A stretch of 64,000 bases of DNA from Cysteiniphilum sp. JM-1 (GTDB taxonomy: Bacteria; Pseudomonadota; Gammaproteobacteria; Francisellales; Francisellaceae): positions 62,001-126,000 of the forward strand of contig NZ_VXKS01000001.1 in the NCBI RefSeq assembly GCF_008711525.1, given 5' to 3'. Positions 47,207 through 57,822 of this stretch are shown one piece after another. Positions within the stretch are counted from its first letter, which is position 1; each line of letters opens with the position of its first letter. The position numbers and the translations under genes were made by a program. Under the pieces are notes generated by a model that searched no databases, was not told the origin of the DNA, and saw only the letters and a list, made by a program, of their open reading frames with translations.

Positions 47207-47293
47207 GGGGTGTCCGAGTGGTTGAAGGAGCACGCCTGGAAAGCGTGTATACGTTAACGCGTATCGAGAGTTCGAATCTCTTCCCCTCCGCCA
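47204..47293 (+). tRNA. tRNA-Ser (anticodon GGA)
   Basis: A 90-base class II tRNA. Acceptor GGAGGGG pairs with CCCCTCC. The D arm is TGTCCGAGTGGTTGAAGGA, the anticodon stem CACGCCTGGAAAGCGTG gives GGA, a long variable arm follows, and GAGTTCGAATCTC is the T arm. CCA is encoded. Its first 18 bases are repeated twice upstream in the tandem array. Confidence 0.97.
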
Positions 47294-47310
47294 GAATAGA
47301 CTAAAACTAG

Positions 47311-47436
47311 ATATTCATCCACAAGTGCTCATCGTACCCTGAGCGTAAGTCGAAGGGTAAGCTAGAGAAAACCACTTCATAGAGGCTTCGACTTACGCTC
47401 AGCCAACGCTTACACAATCAAGGTGGGCAGCAATAT
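47311..47436. repeat. Dispersed repeat, copy 2 (inverted relative to copy 1)
   Basis: This stretch is the reverse complement of large parts of 3675-3826: an arm with CCTGAGCGTAAGTCGAAGGG, then GGCTTCGACTTACGCTCAGC and a tail that matches copy 1 over some 60 bases with very few differences. The middle of copy 1 is shortened here. It fills the gap between tRNA-Ser and tRNA-Val; 47437-47592 holds nothing else I can name. Confidence 0.78.
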
Positions 47437-47592
47437 AATCATAACCCCATAATCAATTATCTCGACAGCACTCAAATCCCTATTAAAACAGTAAATACAT
47501 TAAATCTTGAGATACAAAACAAAATACTTATATTAAATACACGATTTATGCATAAATGTTCCATTTATTTTGGAATAATTGAGGAAAAATGA

Positions 47593-47670
47593 TGGTGGTC
47601 GCTACTGGACTCGAACCAGTGACCCCTACCATGTCAAGGTAGTACTCTAACCAGACTGAGCTAAGCGACC
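47593..47670 (-). tRNA. tRNA-Val (anticodon GAC)
   Basis: On the minus strand a 78-base cloverleaf: acceptor GGTCGCT/AGCGACC, D arm TAGCTCAGTCTGGTTAGAG, anticodon stem CTACC-TTGACAT-GGTAG giving GAC, T arm CTGGTTCGAGTCCAG and encoded ACCA. Confidence 0.95.
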
Positions 47671-47697
47671 AATGAGCGGAGATTATAATTCGTTTAT

Positions 47698-47728
47698 AGA
47701 AAATCACAAGCCCATTTCGTGATTTTCT
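47698..47728. terminator. Hairpin after the isocitrate dehydrogenase gene
   Basis: AGAAAATCAC and GTGATTTTCT form a perfect 10-bp stem with an 11-base loop. It starts 15 bases past the stop codon. The T-rich side is within the stem, so its strength is uncertain. Confidence 0.6.
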
Positions 47729-47742
47729 GCCAACTTTAATAA

Positions 47743-49998
<2,256 letters not shown>

Positions 49999-50083
49999 TT
50001 ATATTGTGGATATCAATCAGTGATTGCTACATTAAATTCGCGCCTTATCATAACAAAATATATGCTTGACGCCTATCTTATGT

Positions 50084-50111
50084 TTGACGCAATTGAATAT
50101 CTTGCTATAAT
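50084..50111 (+). promoter_or_regulatory. Promoter of the KfrA-like gene
   Basis: TTGACG (50084-50089), a 16-base spacer and a perfect TATAAT (50106-50111), 75 bases before the ATG. A second TTGACGC lies about two helical turns upstream. These direct repeats could be a binding site for the KfrA-like protein or for a regulator of the divergent icd gene. Confidence 0.6.
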
Positions 50112-50185
50112 CGCCATGGATTGTAGATATTAATTCTCTTTAAATTTTCGTTAAATCAATTACTCGATTAAGGATATAACAAACC

Positions 50186-50911
50186 ATGGCTCGTCCAGGC
50201 ATTTCTTACGAAGATATACTCGAAGCGATTACCAAGCTAGAAGCAGAAGGCATGACTCCTAGCATAAATAATGTTCGTGATACAGTTGGTCGCGGCAGCC
50301 CAACGACTATCAGTAAATTTTTAAAACAGTGGCGTGAAGAGCGTGCAACTGATCAAACAGCCGCACAACCGGCAACCACAAAGAACACAGAAGATACTAT
50401 GCAACCTATCTCAGAAAACACCGCGACTGCAAAAATAAAAGCAGCAAAAACTCTTAAAGAAAAGCCTCAAGCAAAAGCAATAGTTAGCGACAAACCGTCA
50501 GCTGTAACTGGCACAATGAAGGCACAAGACCCAATAATTCAAGCACTTCTTACGAGCTCTCACGCATTAAGCAGTGATATTCTTAGCAGCATGTCTGATG
50601 AGTGGAGCATGATTTTAAACGAAAGCAACCCTGAGCTTAAAGTGCGTAAGCTATATGCCGCTTTAGTTAAAGAGCAAACTCGTCGCGAATCAGCCGAGCA
50701 AGTTGCTAAAGAAGCGCGTATTTATGCAGAAACACTAAAAGAGCAAACAACTCAGCGTATTTCAGACTTGCGTGATGCTTTAGAAGGGCAAATTGCTTTT
50801 TTAAATGGACAAATTCGTCAATTGAAGCGCGAATCCGAGCAAACACTTGAGTACTATCGCAAACAGCTTGAAAAATCAAATAATGCATTAGCTGAGAAAA
50901 AGCGTTCATAA
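50186..50911 (+). CDS. KfrA-like DNA-binding protein with coiled-coil tail
   Basis: 241 residues. Residues 1-55 (GISYEDILEAITKLEAEGMTPSINNVRDTVGRGSPTTISKFLKQW) form the KfrA N-terminal helix-turn-helix domain. An Ala/Lys/Thr-rich linker follows, and from about residue 160 a long charged coiled coil. KfrA proteins on plasmids bind their own promoter and help segregation by forming filaments. Here the gene sits among chromosomal housekeeping genes with no replication or par genes, so it is likely a chromosomal nucleoid-associated or regulatory protein. Confidence 0.82.
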   Translation: MARPGISYEDILEAITKLEAEGMTPSINNVRDTVGRGSPTTISKFLKQWREERATDQTAAQPATTKNTEDTMQPISENTATAKIKAAKTLKEKPQAKAIVSDKPSAVTGTMKAQDPIIQALLTSSHALSSDILSSMSDEWSMILNESNPELKVRKLYAALVKEQTRRESAEQVAKEARIYAETLKEQTTQRISDLRDALEGQIAFLNGQIRQLKRESEQTLEYYRKQLEKSNNALAEKKRS

Positions 50912-51030
50912 ACTAACTTACGATCTCAATAAGCGTTTATCAAATCTAAAATCTGTTAACTTAATCTCTTTAATCTTGGCAAAGTCTTGATGCAAGGGGC
51001 TAATATAAGTCAATTATTCAAGGACATTGG

Positions 51031-52662
51031 GTGTATATCATAGTAGAATGCGACCTTTATAAAAAACTTCTTATATTTATGTTATTACAACGTGTTAATC
51101 GCTTTTTAATGCCCAATCAAGATGGCAAACACATGACCGACTTCTTATCCGGTGTCACTGTCGCTTTAGCCCTAATCCCTGAGGCTGTCGCCTTTGCTCT
51201 AGTGGCGGGCGTCAACCCCACTGTTGGCTTATATGCAGCCTTTATTATGTGCTTTATGACGGCGGTTTTTGGTGGCAGACCAGGCATGATCTCAGGTGCC
51301 ACCGGTTCAATGGCAGTCGTTATGGTTTCGATTATGCTGCTTTTTCCTAATGACCCTATTACAGGTATGAATTACTTATTTGCCACTGTTATTCTCACGG
51401 GTATCATTCAAATTGTTATAGGACTTCTGGGCTTTGGTAAGTTTATTCGCATGCTACCGAAGTCGGTTATGGTTGGCTTTGTTAATGGTCTTGCTATTGT
51501 CATTTTCTTATCACAATTACAACAGTTCAAATACACGCCAACTGGACTAGATCATAAAGTTTGGTTACAAGGCATTGACTTATATGTGATGATTGGACTT
51601 GTCGTACTTGCTATGCTCATTACACATTTCTTACCCAAATTTACTAAAGCAATTCCATCGGCATTAACGGCAATTATCATTGTCACCGTAATTGCCTTAT
51701 TTATCCCACTACCAGGTAATCACATCTTAAACGTTGGTGATATGATCGGCACTGGCAAAGACATTGTGAGCCACGCCTTTAGTATTCCACATATTCCATT
51801 TACTTGGCATGCACTGACGATTATTGTACCTTATGCACTCATTTTGGCTATTATTGGACTGTCTGAATCGTTAATGACATTAACCTTAATCGATGAAATC
51901 ACCAAGACACGTGGTCGTGGTAACAAAGAGTGTATTGCCCAAGGTGCTGGCAATATTATCTCGGGCTTTTTCAAAGCTATGGGAGGATGTGCGATGATCG
52001 GTCAAAGCATGATCAATATCAGCTCTGGCGGGCGTGGACGCTTATCTGGCATTACTGCCGCTGTGTTTTTACTATTTTTTATCGTTGTCGCCATGCCATT
52101 GATTAAAATCATTCCATTAGCTGCACTTGTCGGGGTGATGTTTATGGTCGTGATTGAAACCTTTGAATGGGCAAGCTTCAAATTCATTCGCAAGATTCCT
52201 TTGCACGATGCATTTATCATTATCGTCGTAACCATTGTCACCGTGATGACGGATCTTGCGATTGCAGTTATTGTTGGCGTGATCTTAGCGTCCCTTGTCT
52301 TTGCGTGGCAAACTGCCAAAAACATCTATGCTGAAACTAAAATCAATACTGACGGCAGTAAAGAGTATATTCTGAATGGTCCTTTATTTTTCAGCTCAAG
52401 TACGCGCTTTAAAAGCCTCTTCACCCCAGCGAACGATCCTAGTGAAGTCATTATCGATTTCAAATACTCGCGTGTTAGTGATCACTCCGCCATTGACGCC
52501 ATTGCTTATGTTGCCGAATGTTATAGCAACCTTGGCAAAAACTTACACTTAAGGCACTTAAGTCTGGAATGCAAAGAGCTCTTAGGCAAAGCCGGGAATC
52601 TCGTTGAAGTCAATGTCCTTGAGGATCCTGATTATCATGTTGCCACCGATAAACTTAGTTAA
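51031..52662 (+). CDS. SulP-family anion transporter with STAS domain
   Basis: 543 residues. About twelve membrane segments (LSGVTVALALIPEAVAFALVAGVNPTVGLYAAF, GRPGMISGATGSMAVVM) form the SulP core, and the last 100 residues form a short STAS domain. Members carry sulfate, bicarbonate or dicarboxylates with sodium or protons. I use the GTG at 51031 because AAGGA lies six bases upstream; an ATG at 51079 is a possible alternative. No carbonic anhydrase or sulfate-assimilation gene is adjacent, so the anion is undetermined. Confidence 0.9.
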   Translation: MYIIVECDLYKKLLIFMLLQRVNRFLMPNQDGKHMTDFLSGVTVALALIPEAVAFALVAGVNPTVGLYAAFIMCFMTAVFGGRPGMISGATGSMAVVMVSIMLLFPNDPITGMNYLFATVILTGIIQIVIGLLGFGKFIRMLPKSVMVGFVNGLAIVIFLSQLQQFKYTPTGLDHKVWLQGIDLYVMIGLVVLAMLITHFLPKFTKAIPSALTAIIIVTVIALFIPLPGNHILNVGDMIGTGKDIVSHAFSIPHIPFTWHALTIIVPYALILAIIGLSESLMTLTLIDEITKTRGRGNKECIAQGAGNIISGFFKAMGGCAMIGQSMINISSGGRGRLSGITAAVFLLFFIVVAMPLIKIIPLAALVGVMFMVVIETFEWASFKFIRKIPLHDAFIIIVVTIVTVMTDLAIAVIVGVILASLVFAWQTAKNIYAETKINTDGSKEYILNGPLFFSSSTRFKSLFTPANDPSEVIIDFKYSRVSDHSAIDAIAYVAECYSNLGKNLHLRHLSLECKELLGKAGNLVEVNVLEDPDYHVATDKLS

Positions 52663-52695
52663 TCATTATTCACCGTCATATTCTTTATTTTATTC

Positions 52696-52704
52696 TGATA
52701 TAAT
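52696..52704 (+). promoter_or_regulatory. Extended -10 promoter of the two-component system
   Basis: TGATATAAT combines a perfect TATAAT with the TGn extension, 33 bases before the response-regulator ATG. No -35 box is evident, as is common for extended -10 promoters. Confidence 0.55.
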
Positions 52705-52737
52705 TATCGGCAATTATTGTACTGAAGTACCAAGTCC

Positions 52738-53442
52738 ATGCAAGACACTGAAAAAAAACGTATTATCATTGTTGACGACGATCTGATTATTCGCCAAGAA
52801 TTAAAACATATTCTTGAACGTGAACAATACGACGTACAACACGCTGCTAATCCACCTGCAGCCGATGAAATTCTCACCTCTTTTGCTGCTGATTTGATGA
52901 TTCTTGATTTAAATATGCCTGGATTTGAAAATGGCAAATACTATTGCCGCAGAATCTGTGAATCACTCAATATTCCCATCATTATCATTACTGCTTCTGA
53001 TGATGAGATCGATGAAATTTTATCTTATGAACTGGGTGCTTTGCACTTTATGCATAAACCGTTTAATACCCGATTATTGATTGCCAAGATTCGCAATATT
53101 CTCTCAATTGCTTACAAGCCTAAGATACATACTGAGAAAAGTCTCTGGCGCATTGATAGCAAGACCTTCACACTCTCTCGCTATGATACTGAGCAAAGTA
53201 TTAGCATTAATAAAAATGAATATCTCTTATTGAGTTATCTCAATGACAATCACAGTGAAGCAAAATCGCAGCATGATATTGCACAAGTGATTTATAACCG
53301 CCCGATTGCTGCCGATGATCGGATTATCTCAACCTTAATTTCGCGCTTGCGTCAAAAGCTTGAAAGTGTTGCCAGTGATGATCTAATTGTTTCCGTTCGT
53401 GGTATTGGTTATAGTTTAAAAAGCAACATCACGATTGATTAA
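52738..53442 (+). CDS. Response regulator, OmpR/PhoB family
   Basis: 234 residues. The receiver is complete: IVDDDLIIRQEL acidic pair, phosphoacceptor Asp in MILDLNMPG, Thr in IITASDD and Lys in HFMHKPFNTRL. The winged-helix domain follows (INKNEYLLLSYL, RIISTLISRLRQKLE, VRGIGYSL). It is the partner of the kinase three bases downstream. Receiver and output are ordinary, in contrast to the degenerate regulator at 1.2 kb. The regulated genes are unknown. Confidence 0.95.
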   Translation: MQDTEKKRIIIVDDDLIIRQELKHILEREQYDVQHAANPPAADEILTSFAADLMILDLNMPGFENGKYYCRRICESLNIPIIIITASDDEIDEILSYELGALHFMHKPFNTRLLIAKIRNILSIAYKPKIHTEKSLWRIDSKTFTLSRYDTEQSISINKNEYLLLSYLNDNHSEAKSQHDIAQVIYNRPIAADDRIISTLISRLRQKLESVASDDLIVSVRGIGYSLKSNITID

Positions 53443-53445
53443 CCG

Positions 53446-54741
53446 ATGATGAAGCTTAGAAAAAACTCACCAAACTTGAAATCTAGATTACGCTTTAATT
53501 TACTGTTATTCATTGCCTTTATTATCAATATCGTACTGATCAGTTATTTCTACACCAACACGTATATTGATCACAATGAGGATCAACGCGTTGAAGCGAT
53601 TAACTTAATTAATTTGATTACTGAAATCGATCACTTGAAACTGTCCACCAAAGAAGAAAAATATCTAAAAAGTATTATTCCGCGTTTTAGTAATAATCGT
53701 GTAGTGGTTACGATTGCAGATAAGCCACAAATCAGCTCTGATTATATCTATAGTCATGATCTCCAAATCAACTCGCAACAAGTACATCACGTGCTTAGTA
53801 ATATTCGTTTCTGGCGCAATAACATTATCTCGATTTACTCAAATGAGTTGAAAGAGTGGATTATTGTCTATTTGCCTGCGATTAGTTTCCCGTGGTTTGC
53901 CACAGCATTTGTATTGCTACAATTACTGGTAATGCTTTATTTACTTATCTATCTGATTAATGGGCGAAAGTTACTTCTGGCGATGAATAGGCTGTTTGAA
54001 CTTGAACAAAAACATCAACTAAACTTACCTGCCATTCGTGGTAATTTTTTCACACAATCAAGCTTACATCTTTTGCATAAATCCGCACAATATATCGATA
54101 GTCTTATTGCCAAGATCCAAACATTAAACGAAGTCAAAATGAAAACTATGGCGACTTTAGCGCATGATATCAGAACGCCGCTCACACGCATTGATCTTAT
54201 GTTATATCAGATTGAAGATGCCGGATTGAGAGAGCGCATTTTTGAGCAAATTGATGATATCGATCTTATCTTAAAAAATACGATTGATTATGCGAAACAA
54301 AAACATTTATCACACCCTAAAAGCACCATTGATTTATGCCAAATCGTTACTGACATTGTTCAGGATTATCAATCACATAATCCTAAGCGTATTCAAATCT
54401 CTGCCATTTATGATCGTTACTTTATTCATGGCTCACAAGTGGAGATGGAGCGCGCGCTGACAAATATCATTAATAATGCGTTAAAATATGGCAGCAAAGT
54501 ACGCGTGCGACTCACACAATACAAAGATACGCTCACCATTGAGATCAGCGATGATGGGCCAGGCGTGCCATCTGCGCAATTAGCCGATATTTTTCTACCC
54601 TTTCAACAAGGTGATAATTCCTCCTCTAAAGGCAACGGTCTTGGCTTATCTATCGCTAAAGATATTATTGAAAGCCACGGTGGACGCATTGAGGCTAAAA
54701 ATAATCAGCCTTGTGGGCTGTCAATTACGATTACCATTTAA
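53446..54741 (+). CDS. Membrane sensor histidine kinase
   Basis: 431 residues. Two membrane helices (about 17-39 and 145-170) flank a periplasmic sensor of about 105 residues with no recognisable fold. The H-box MATLAHDIRTPLTRIDLML contains the phospho-His. The N-box is ALTNIINNALKYGS, and the ATP lid reads SDDGPGVP and KGNGLGLSIAKDIIESHGG. It phosphorylates the preceding regulator. EnvZ/QseC-like layout; the signal is unknown. Confidence 0.94.
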   Translation: MMKLRKNSPNLKSRLRFNLLLFIAFIINIVLISYFYTNTYIDHNEDQRVEAINLINLITEIDHLKLSTKEEKYLKSIIPRFSNNRVVVTIADKPQISSDYIYSHDLQINSQQVHHVLSNIRFWRNNIISIYSNELKEWIIVYLPAISFPWFATAFVLLQLLVMLYLLIYLINGRKLLLAMNRLFELEQKHQLNLPAIRGNFFTQSSLHLLHKSAQYIDSLIAKIQTLNEVKMKTMATLAHDIRTPLTRIDLMLYQIEDAGLRERIFEQIDDIDLILKNTIDYAKQKHLSHPKSTIDLCQIVTDIVQDYQSHNPKRIQISAIYDRYFIHGSQVEMERALTNIINNALKYGSKVRVRLTQYKDTLTIEISDDGPGVPSAQLADIFLPFQQGDNSSSKGNGLGLSIAKDIIESHGGRIEAKNNQPCGLSITITI

Positions 54742-54742
54742 C

Positions 54743-54811
54743 GTCGGCTGAGCGTCAGTCGAAGCCATATGCTCATGTGCTCCCTTCGACATTGCTCAGG
54801 GAACGAGTGGA
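54743..54811. repeat. Dispersed repeat, short derivative (copy 3)
   Basis: GGCTGAGCGTCAGTCGAAGC and CCCTTCGACATTGCTCAGGG are diverged versions of the two arms of the repeat at 3.7 and 47.3 kb, brought closer together. They form a hairpin just after the kinase gene and could act as its transcript end. Confidence 0.6.
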
Positions 54812-54819
54812 TATATAAT

Positions 54820-55428
54820 TTAACTGTCTTTTAACGTCTTAATCGCTATTTGATAGTGATAAACAAAATTCTCAAGCTTGACATCTGCATAGAGATCTTG
54901 CTGGTTCTGATAGTTAATCTGCATAACTAGCTGATCATTCAAATAAAACTTTCGCTGATTTTTATATGACTGCATTGTAATATCAGTTGTTTGTAGCATC
55001 TCATGAATAACCTTTGTTGGCGCATAGGTAAAAATAAAATCAACCAGACTTTGCTTAACCCCCATATCAGCATGCGGCATCGGCAGACTGCTACTATCAA
55101 TAGAAGCCCCATCATAAACAAGCGAGAAGATCGATCCACCCCAACCTGCAGCAGCAACAATGACAATCTTTTGTTTTGATGCTTCCACTTCAACCTGTGC
55201 AACATAGGATTCTTTTTTGCCCTTGATGGTATATTGTGAGCTTAAAATTTGGGTCACATCAAAGTCTAGGTCAAGCTCAGTTGGCGTTGGCAATTTTAGC
55301 TTTTGTGATTTGAAAACCTCAACCTCTGGCGTATTTACTGCACGAGTTTGCAATAGTGCGCAGGATGATAGCAATACACAACCTATTAGCAGCATTAAGA
55401 TATTACGAAAATAAGCTAAATCTCTCAT
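54820..55428 (-). CDS. DUF3261-type lipoprotein
   Basis: 202 residues. The signal ends VLLSSCALL, with a lipobox Cys at about residue 23. The rest (YVAQVEVEASKQKIVIVAAAGWGGSIFSLVYDG, KFYLNDQLVMQINYQNQ) follows the DUF3261 pattern. DUF3261 lipoproteins are regular members of aryl polyene clusters, where they probably act in transport to the outer membrane. Its ATG overlaps the lpxL stop by one base (TGATG). The Ape-like enzymes are 25 kb away. Confidence 0.65.
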   Translation of the reverse strand: MRDLAYFRNILMLLIGCVLLSSCALLQTRAVNTPEVEVFKSQKLKLPTPTELDLDFDVTQILSSQYTIKGKKESYVAQVEVEASKQKIVIVAAAGWGGSIFSLVYDGASIDSSSLPMPHADMGVKQSLVDFIFTYAPTKVIHEMLQTTDITMQSYKNQRKFYLNDQLVMQINYQNQQDLYADVKLENFVYHYQIAIKTLKDS

Positions 55429-56342
55429 CAGTAAATACTCGCTTGACCTTGTGGGCGCGACTTATAGCGCCGATGCTGCCACAAATATTGATCAGGGAAA
55501 TCCGTAATCGCTTTCTCTAGAATATGATGATATCTTAACGCATCTTGATAATCATCGCCTGAGGGGAAGTTATCAAGTGCAGGTAATACATAGATATCAT
55601 AACCCGATAGATCTGCCTTACGCGTATAATAGCACGGCACAACTTTTGCAGCTGTTTTCTCTGCCAACCACGAGGTTGCCACTAAGGTCGCACATTCTTT
55701 GCCAAAAAAAGGCACAAAGATACTACGCTCTGCACCAAAGTCTTGATCGGGGGCATACCAAACCGAGCCACCTTTTTTAAGTGCTTTGACAATGGATACG
55801 ACATTTTTGCGCTGTAGACATTGGCTAACATAGGCTTCGCGCGATGTTGTCATCACTTGTTCAAACAGCGGATTCTTATGCTTTTGGTAAACAAGATAAA
55901 AGGGGCTGTAATGCTCACCAATAAAACGACCAATGACTTCCATACAAGTAAAGTGAGCTCCGAGCATTAAAGCCCCTTGCTTAGTATCATGATGTGCATC
56001 CTCAAAATGCTGCATACCATGGCTATCAAACTTAATCTTATTAAAACGTTTTTTTGGCATAAACCAAGCAATCGCCGTTTCAACCCCTGAGATACCAATG
56101 GATTCAAAGCATTTTTTGCATAGCTTCTCTAGCTCTTGTTCACTCTTATTGGGAAAAGCAATCTTTAGATTTGTTAATGTAATCTGTTTACGTCGCTTCA
56201 AAAAAGGATAAGTCATGCGCCCAAGAAGTGCGCCTACTTTCATCTGCCAGCGAAAGGGCAAATAGACAAAGCCGCGCAAAAAAAGAAAGGCAAGCTGCAA
56301 ACCCCAGTACTTTGGGGCATAAAAACGTGATTTTTCTGTCAT
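55428..56342 (-). CDS. lpxL: Lipid A lauroyl acyltransferase LpxL/HtrB-type
   Basis: 304 residues. One N-terminal membrane segment anchors it. GAHFTCMEVIGR holds the H-x4-E catalytic pair, and WYAPDQDFGAERSIFVPFFG and PDQYLWQHRRYKSRPQG are typical of LpxL. It adds a secondary acyl chain to Kdo2-lipid IVA at the inner membrane. It follows nhaD by 18 bases and is translationally coupled to the DUF3261 lipoprotein. LpxL against LpxM or LpxP cannot be settled by eye. Confidence 0.88.
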   Translation of the reverse strand: MTEKSRFYAPKYWGLQLAFLFLRGFVYLPFRWQMKVGALLGRMTYPFLKRRKQITLTNLKIAFPNKSEQELEKLCKKCFESIGISGVETAIAWFMPKKRFNKIKFDSHGMQHFEDAHHDTKQGALMLGAHFTCMEVIGRFIGEHYSPFYLVYQKHKNPLFEQVMTTSREAYVSQCLQRKNVVSIVKALKKGGSVWYAPDQDFGAERSIFVPFFGKECATLVATSWLAEKTAAKVVPCYYTRKADLSGYDIYVLPALDNFPSGDDYQDALRYHHILEKAITDFPDQYLWQHRRYKSRPQGQASIY

Positions 56343-56360
56343 TGATTACCTTTATGGTGG

Positions 56361-57746
56361 TTAGCTAAAAAAAGCTTGGTTTAGCAAAAGATGCGCTGCA
56401 ATACTAGCAAAGTATCCCAATAAAATCACTAAGCTCCACTTCAAATGCCCTAAAAAAGTATACTGACCATGCGCTTTGCCCATCACTGCGACACCCGCTG
56501 CAGAACCAATCGATAGCAAGCTGCCACCAATGCCTGTGGTTAAAGTCACCAACAGCCATTGCCCTTCGGTTAATGGCGGATGCATCGTTAGCACACCAAA
56601 CATCACAGGGATATTATCAACAATAGCTGAGAGTAGCCCAATCAAAATATTCGCTTGTGTGATATGATCAAAAACTTGCGGCATCGCACTTGGCACATCG
56701 TGATATAGGAAGTTAGATAGCACTTCTAAATAACCCAAAGTTGCTAAGCCCTGAACTGCAAGTAAGATACCAAAGAAAAATAATAAGGTATCCCATTCAA
56801 TCATTTGAATTTTTTGAAATACATCAAAATGCTCACGGGCTTTTTCCTTTAGAAAGAAGCCTAAAAACATCAAATAACCTAAACCTGTCATCATGCCTAA
56901 TGCTGGCGGCAGATCTAACAGGTTCTGAAAAAGCACAGCAGTAATAACCGTTAAAACAAACATCACAATAACAATAATCGCACCTGATTTAAGTTTAACC
57001 TCTAACAAATCATGACTATGGTCATCACCTTTGGGCAGGAAGAAACTCATAATAGTTGCCGGAATAAGGAAACTCACCAATGCCGGAATAAATAAGGCAA
57101 AGAAATGCGTGAATGGTACAACCTCATCTTGCCATACCATCAAGGTGGTGATATCACCAAATGGACTAAAGGCACCACCAGCATTAGCCGCAACGACGAT
57201 ATTAATACAAGATAAACAGATAAACTTCGTCTGACCTTTGCCCACTGAAAGCACCACGGCACTTAGGATTAAGGCGGTTGTTAAATTATCAGCAAACGGT
57301 GAGATAAAAAATGCCAGAAGCCCGGTTAACCAAAAGATCCCTTTAAAGCGCAAGCCCATCTTAAGAAGAAGTGCTTTTAGCTTCTCAAAGACATTGTGCT
57401 CTTCAAGCACATGGATATAGGTCATTGCCACCAATAAGAACAATAAAAGCTCACCATATTCCAATAAGCCTTTATTTAAGCTTTGCTCAACGATCGCGCT
57501 TTGTCCATTGATCTTACCAATGATTGCCGTGAGCACCCAAATAATGCCTGCCGCTAAAATCACTGGTTTTGATTTCGCCAGATGGATAACATCTTCAAGC
57601 ATCACCAAGATATAAGCAATAATAAAAACAGCTAATGCAATAAGTGCATATGGGCTTAATATCGCCTTCATCACTGTTGTTGATACTTCATTTGCATATA
57701 AAGCGCATGGCAGCATCAATATGAATAAATAGAAAACTCTGATCAT
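56361..57746 (-). CDS. nhaD: Na+/H+ antiporter NhaD-type
   Basis: 461 residues, starting with a signal-like segment and about twelve to thirteen membrane helices. FISPFADNLTTALILSAVVLSVG and GGAFSPFGDITTLMVWQ are conserved NhaD segments with ion-binding acidic residues. It exports sodium in exchange for protons. NhaD is typical of marine and halotolerant gammaproteobacteria and of some intracellular ones, so the organism probably meets salt. First gene of the nhaD-lpxL-DUF3261 unit. Confidence 0.92.
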   Translation of the reverse strand: MIRVFYLFILMLPCALYANEVSTTVMKAILSPYALIALAVFIIAYILVMLEDVIHLAKSKPVILAAGIIWVLTAIIGKINGQSAIVEQSLNKGLLEYGELLLFLLVAMTYIHVLEEHNVFEKLKALLLKMGLRFKGIFWLTGLLAFFISPFADNLTTALILSAVVLSVGKGQTKFICLSCINIVVAANAGGAFSPFGDITTLMVWQDEVVPFTHFFALFIPALVSFLIPATIMSFFLPKGDDHSHDLLEVKLKSGAIIVIVMFVLTVITAVLFQNLLDLPPALGMMTGLGYLMFLGFFLKEKAREHFDVFQKIQMIEWDTLLFFFGILLAVQGLATLGYLEVLSNFLYHDVPSAMPQVFDHITQANILIGLLSAIVDNIPVMFGVLTMHPPLTEGQWLLVTLTTGIGGSLLSIGSAAGVAVMGKAHGQYTFLGHLKWSLVILLGYFASIAAHLLLNQAFFS

Positions 57747-57767
57747 TTTTCTCCCCCACCCTTAAAA

Positions 57768-57793
57768 CAAAAAAGGCCGCAATTGCGACCTTT
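57768..57793 (-). terminator. Terminator of the outer-membrane porin gene
   Basis: On the minus strand AAAGGTCGC-AATT-GCGGCCTTTTTT, a GC-rich stem with one mismatch followed by a T-run, about 30 bases past the stop. Confidence 0.85.
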
Positions 57794-57822
57794 AAAGTGT
57801 TTAAACTAACTAATCAATCAGA

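Noticed and set aside
46891-47293. CRISPR array or three tRNA-Ser genes
   Set aside because: The units are 158 bases with no short repeat/unique spacer pattern, and the first two lack the anticodon, variable and 3' acceptor parts of a tRNA.
50186-50911. Evidence that the window is a plasmid because of KfrA
   Set aside because: str operon, nusA operon, yidC operon, argS and several tRNAs show that the segment is chromosomal.
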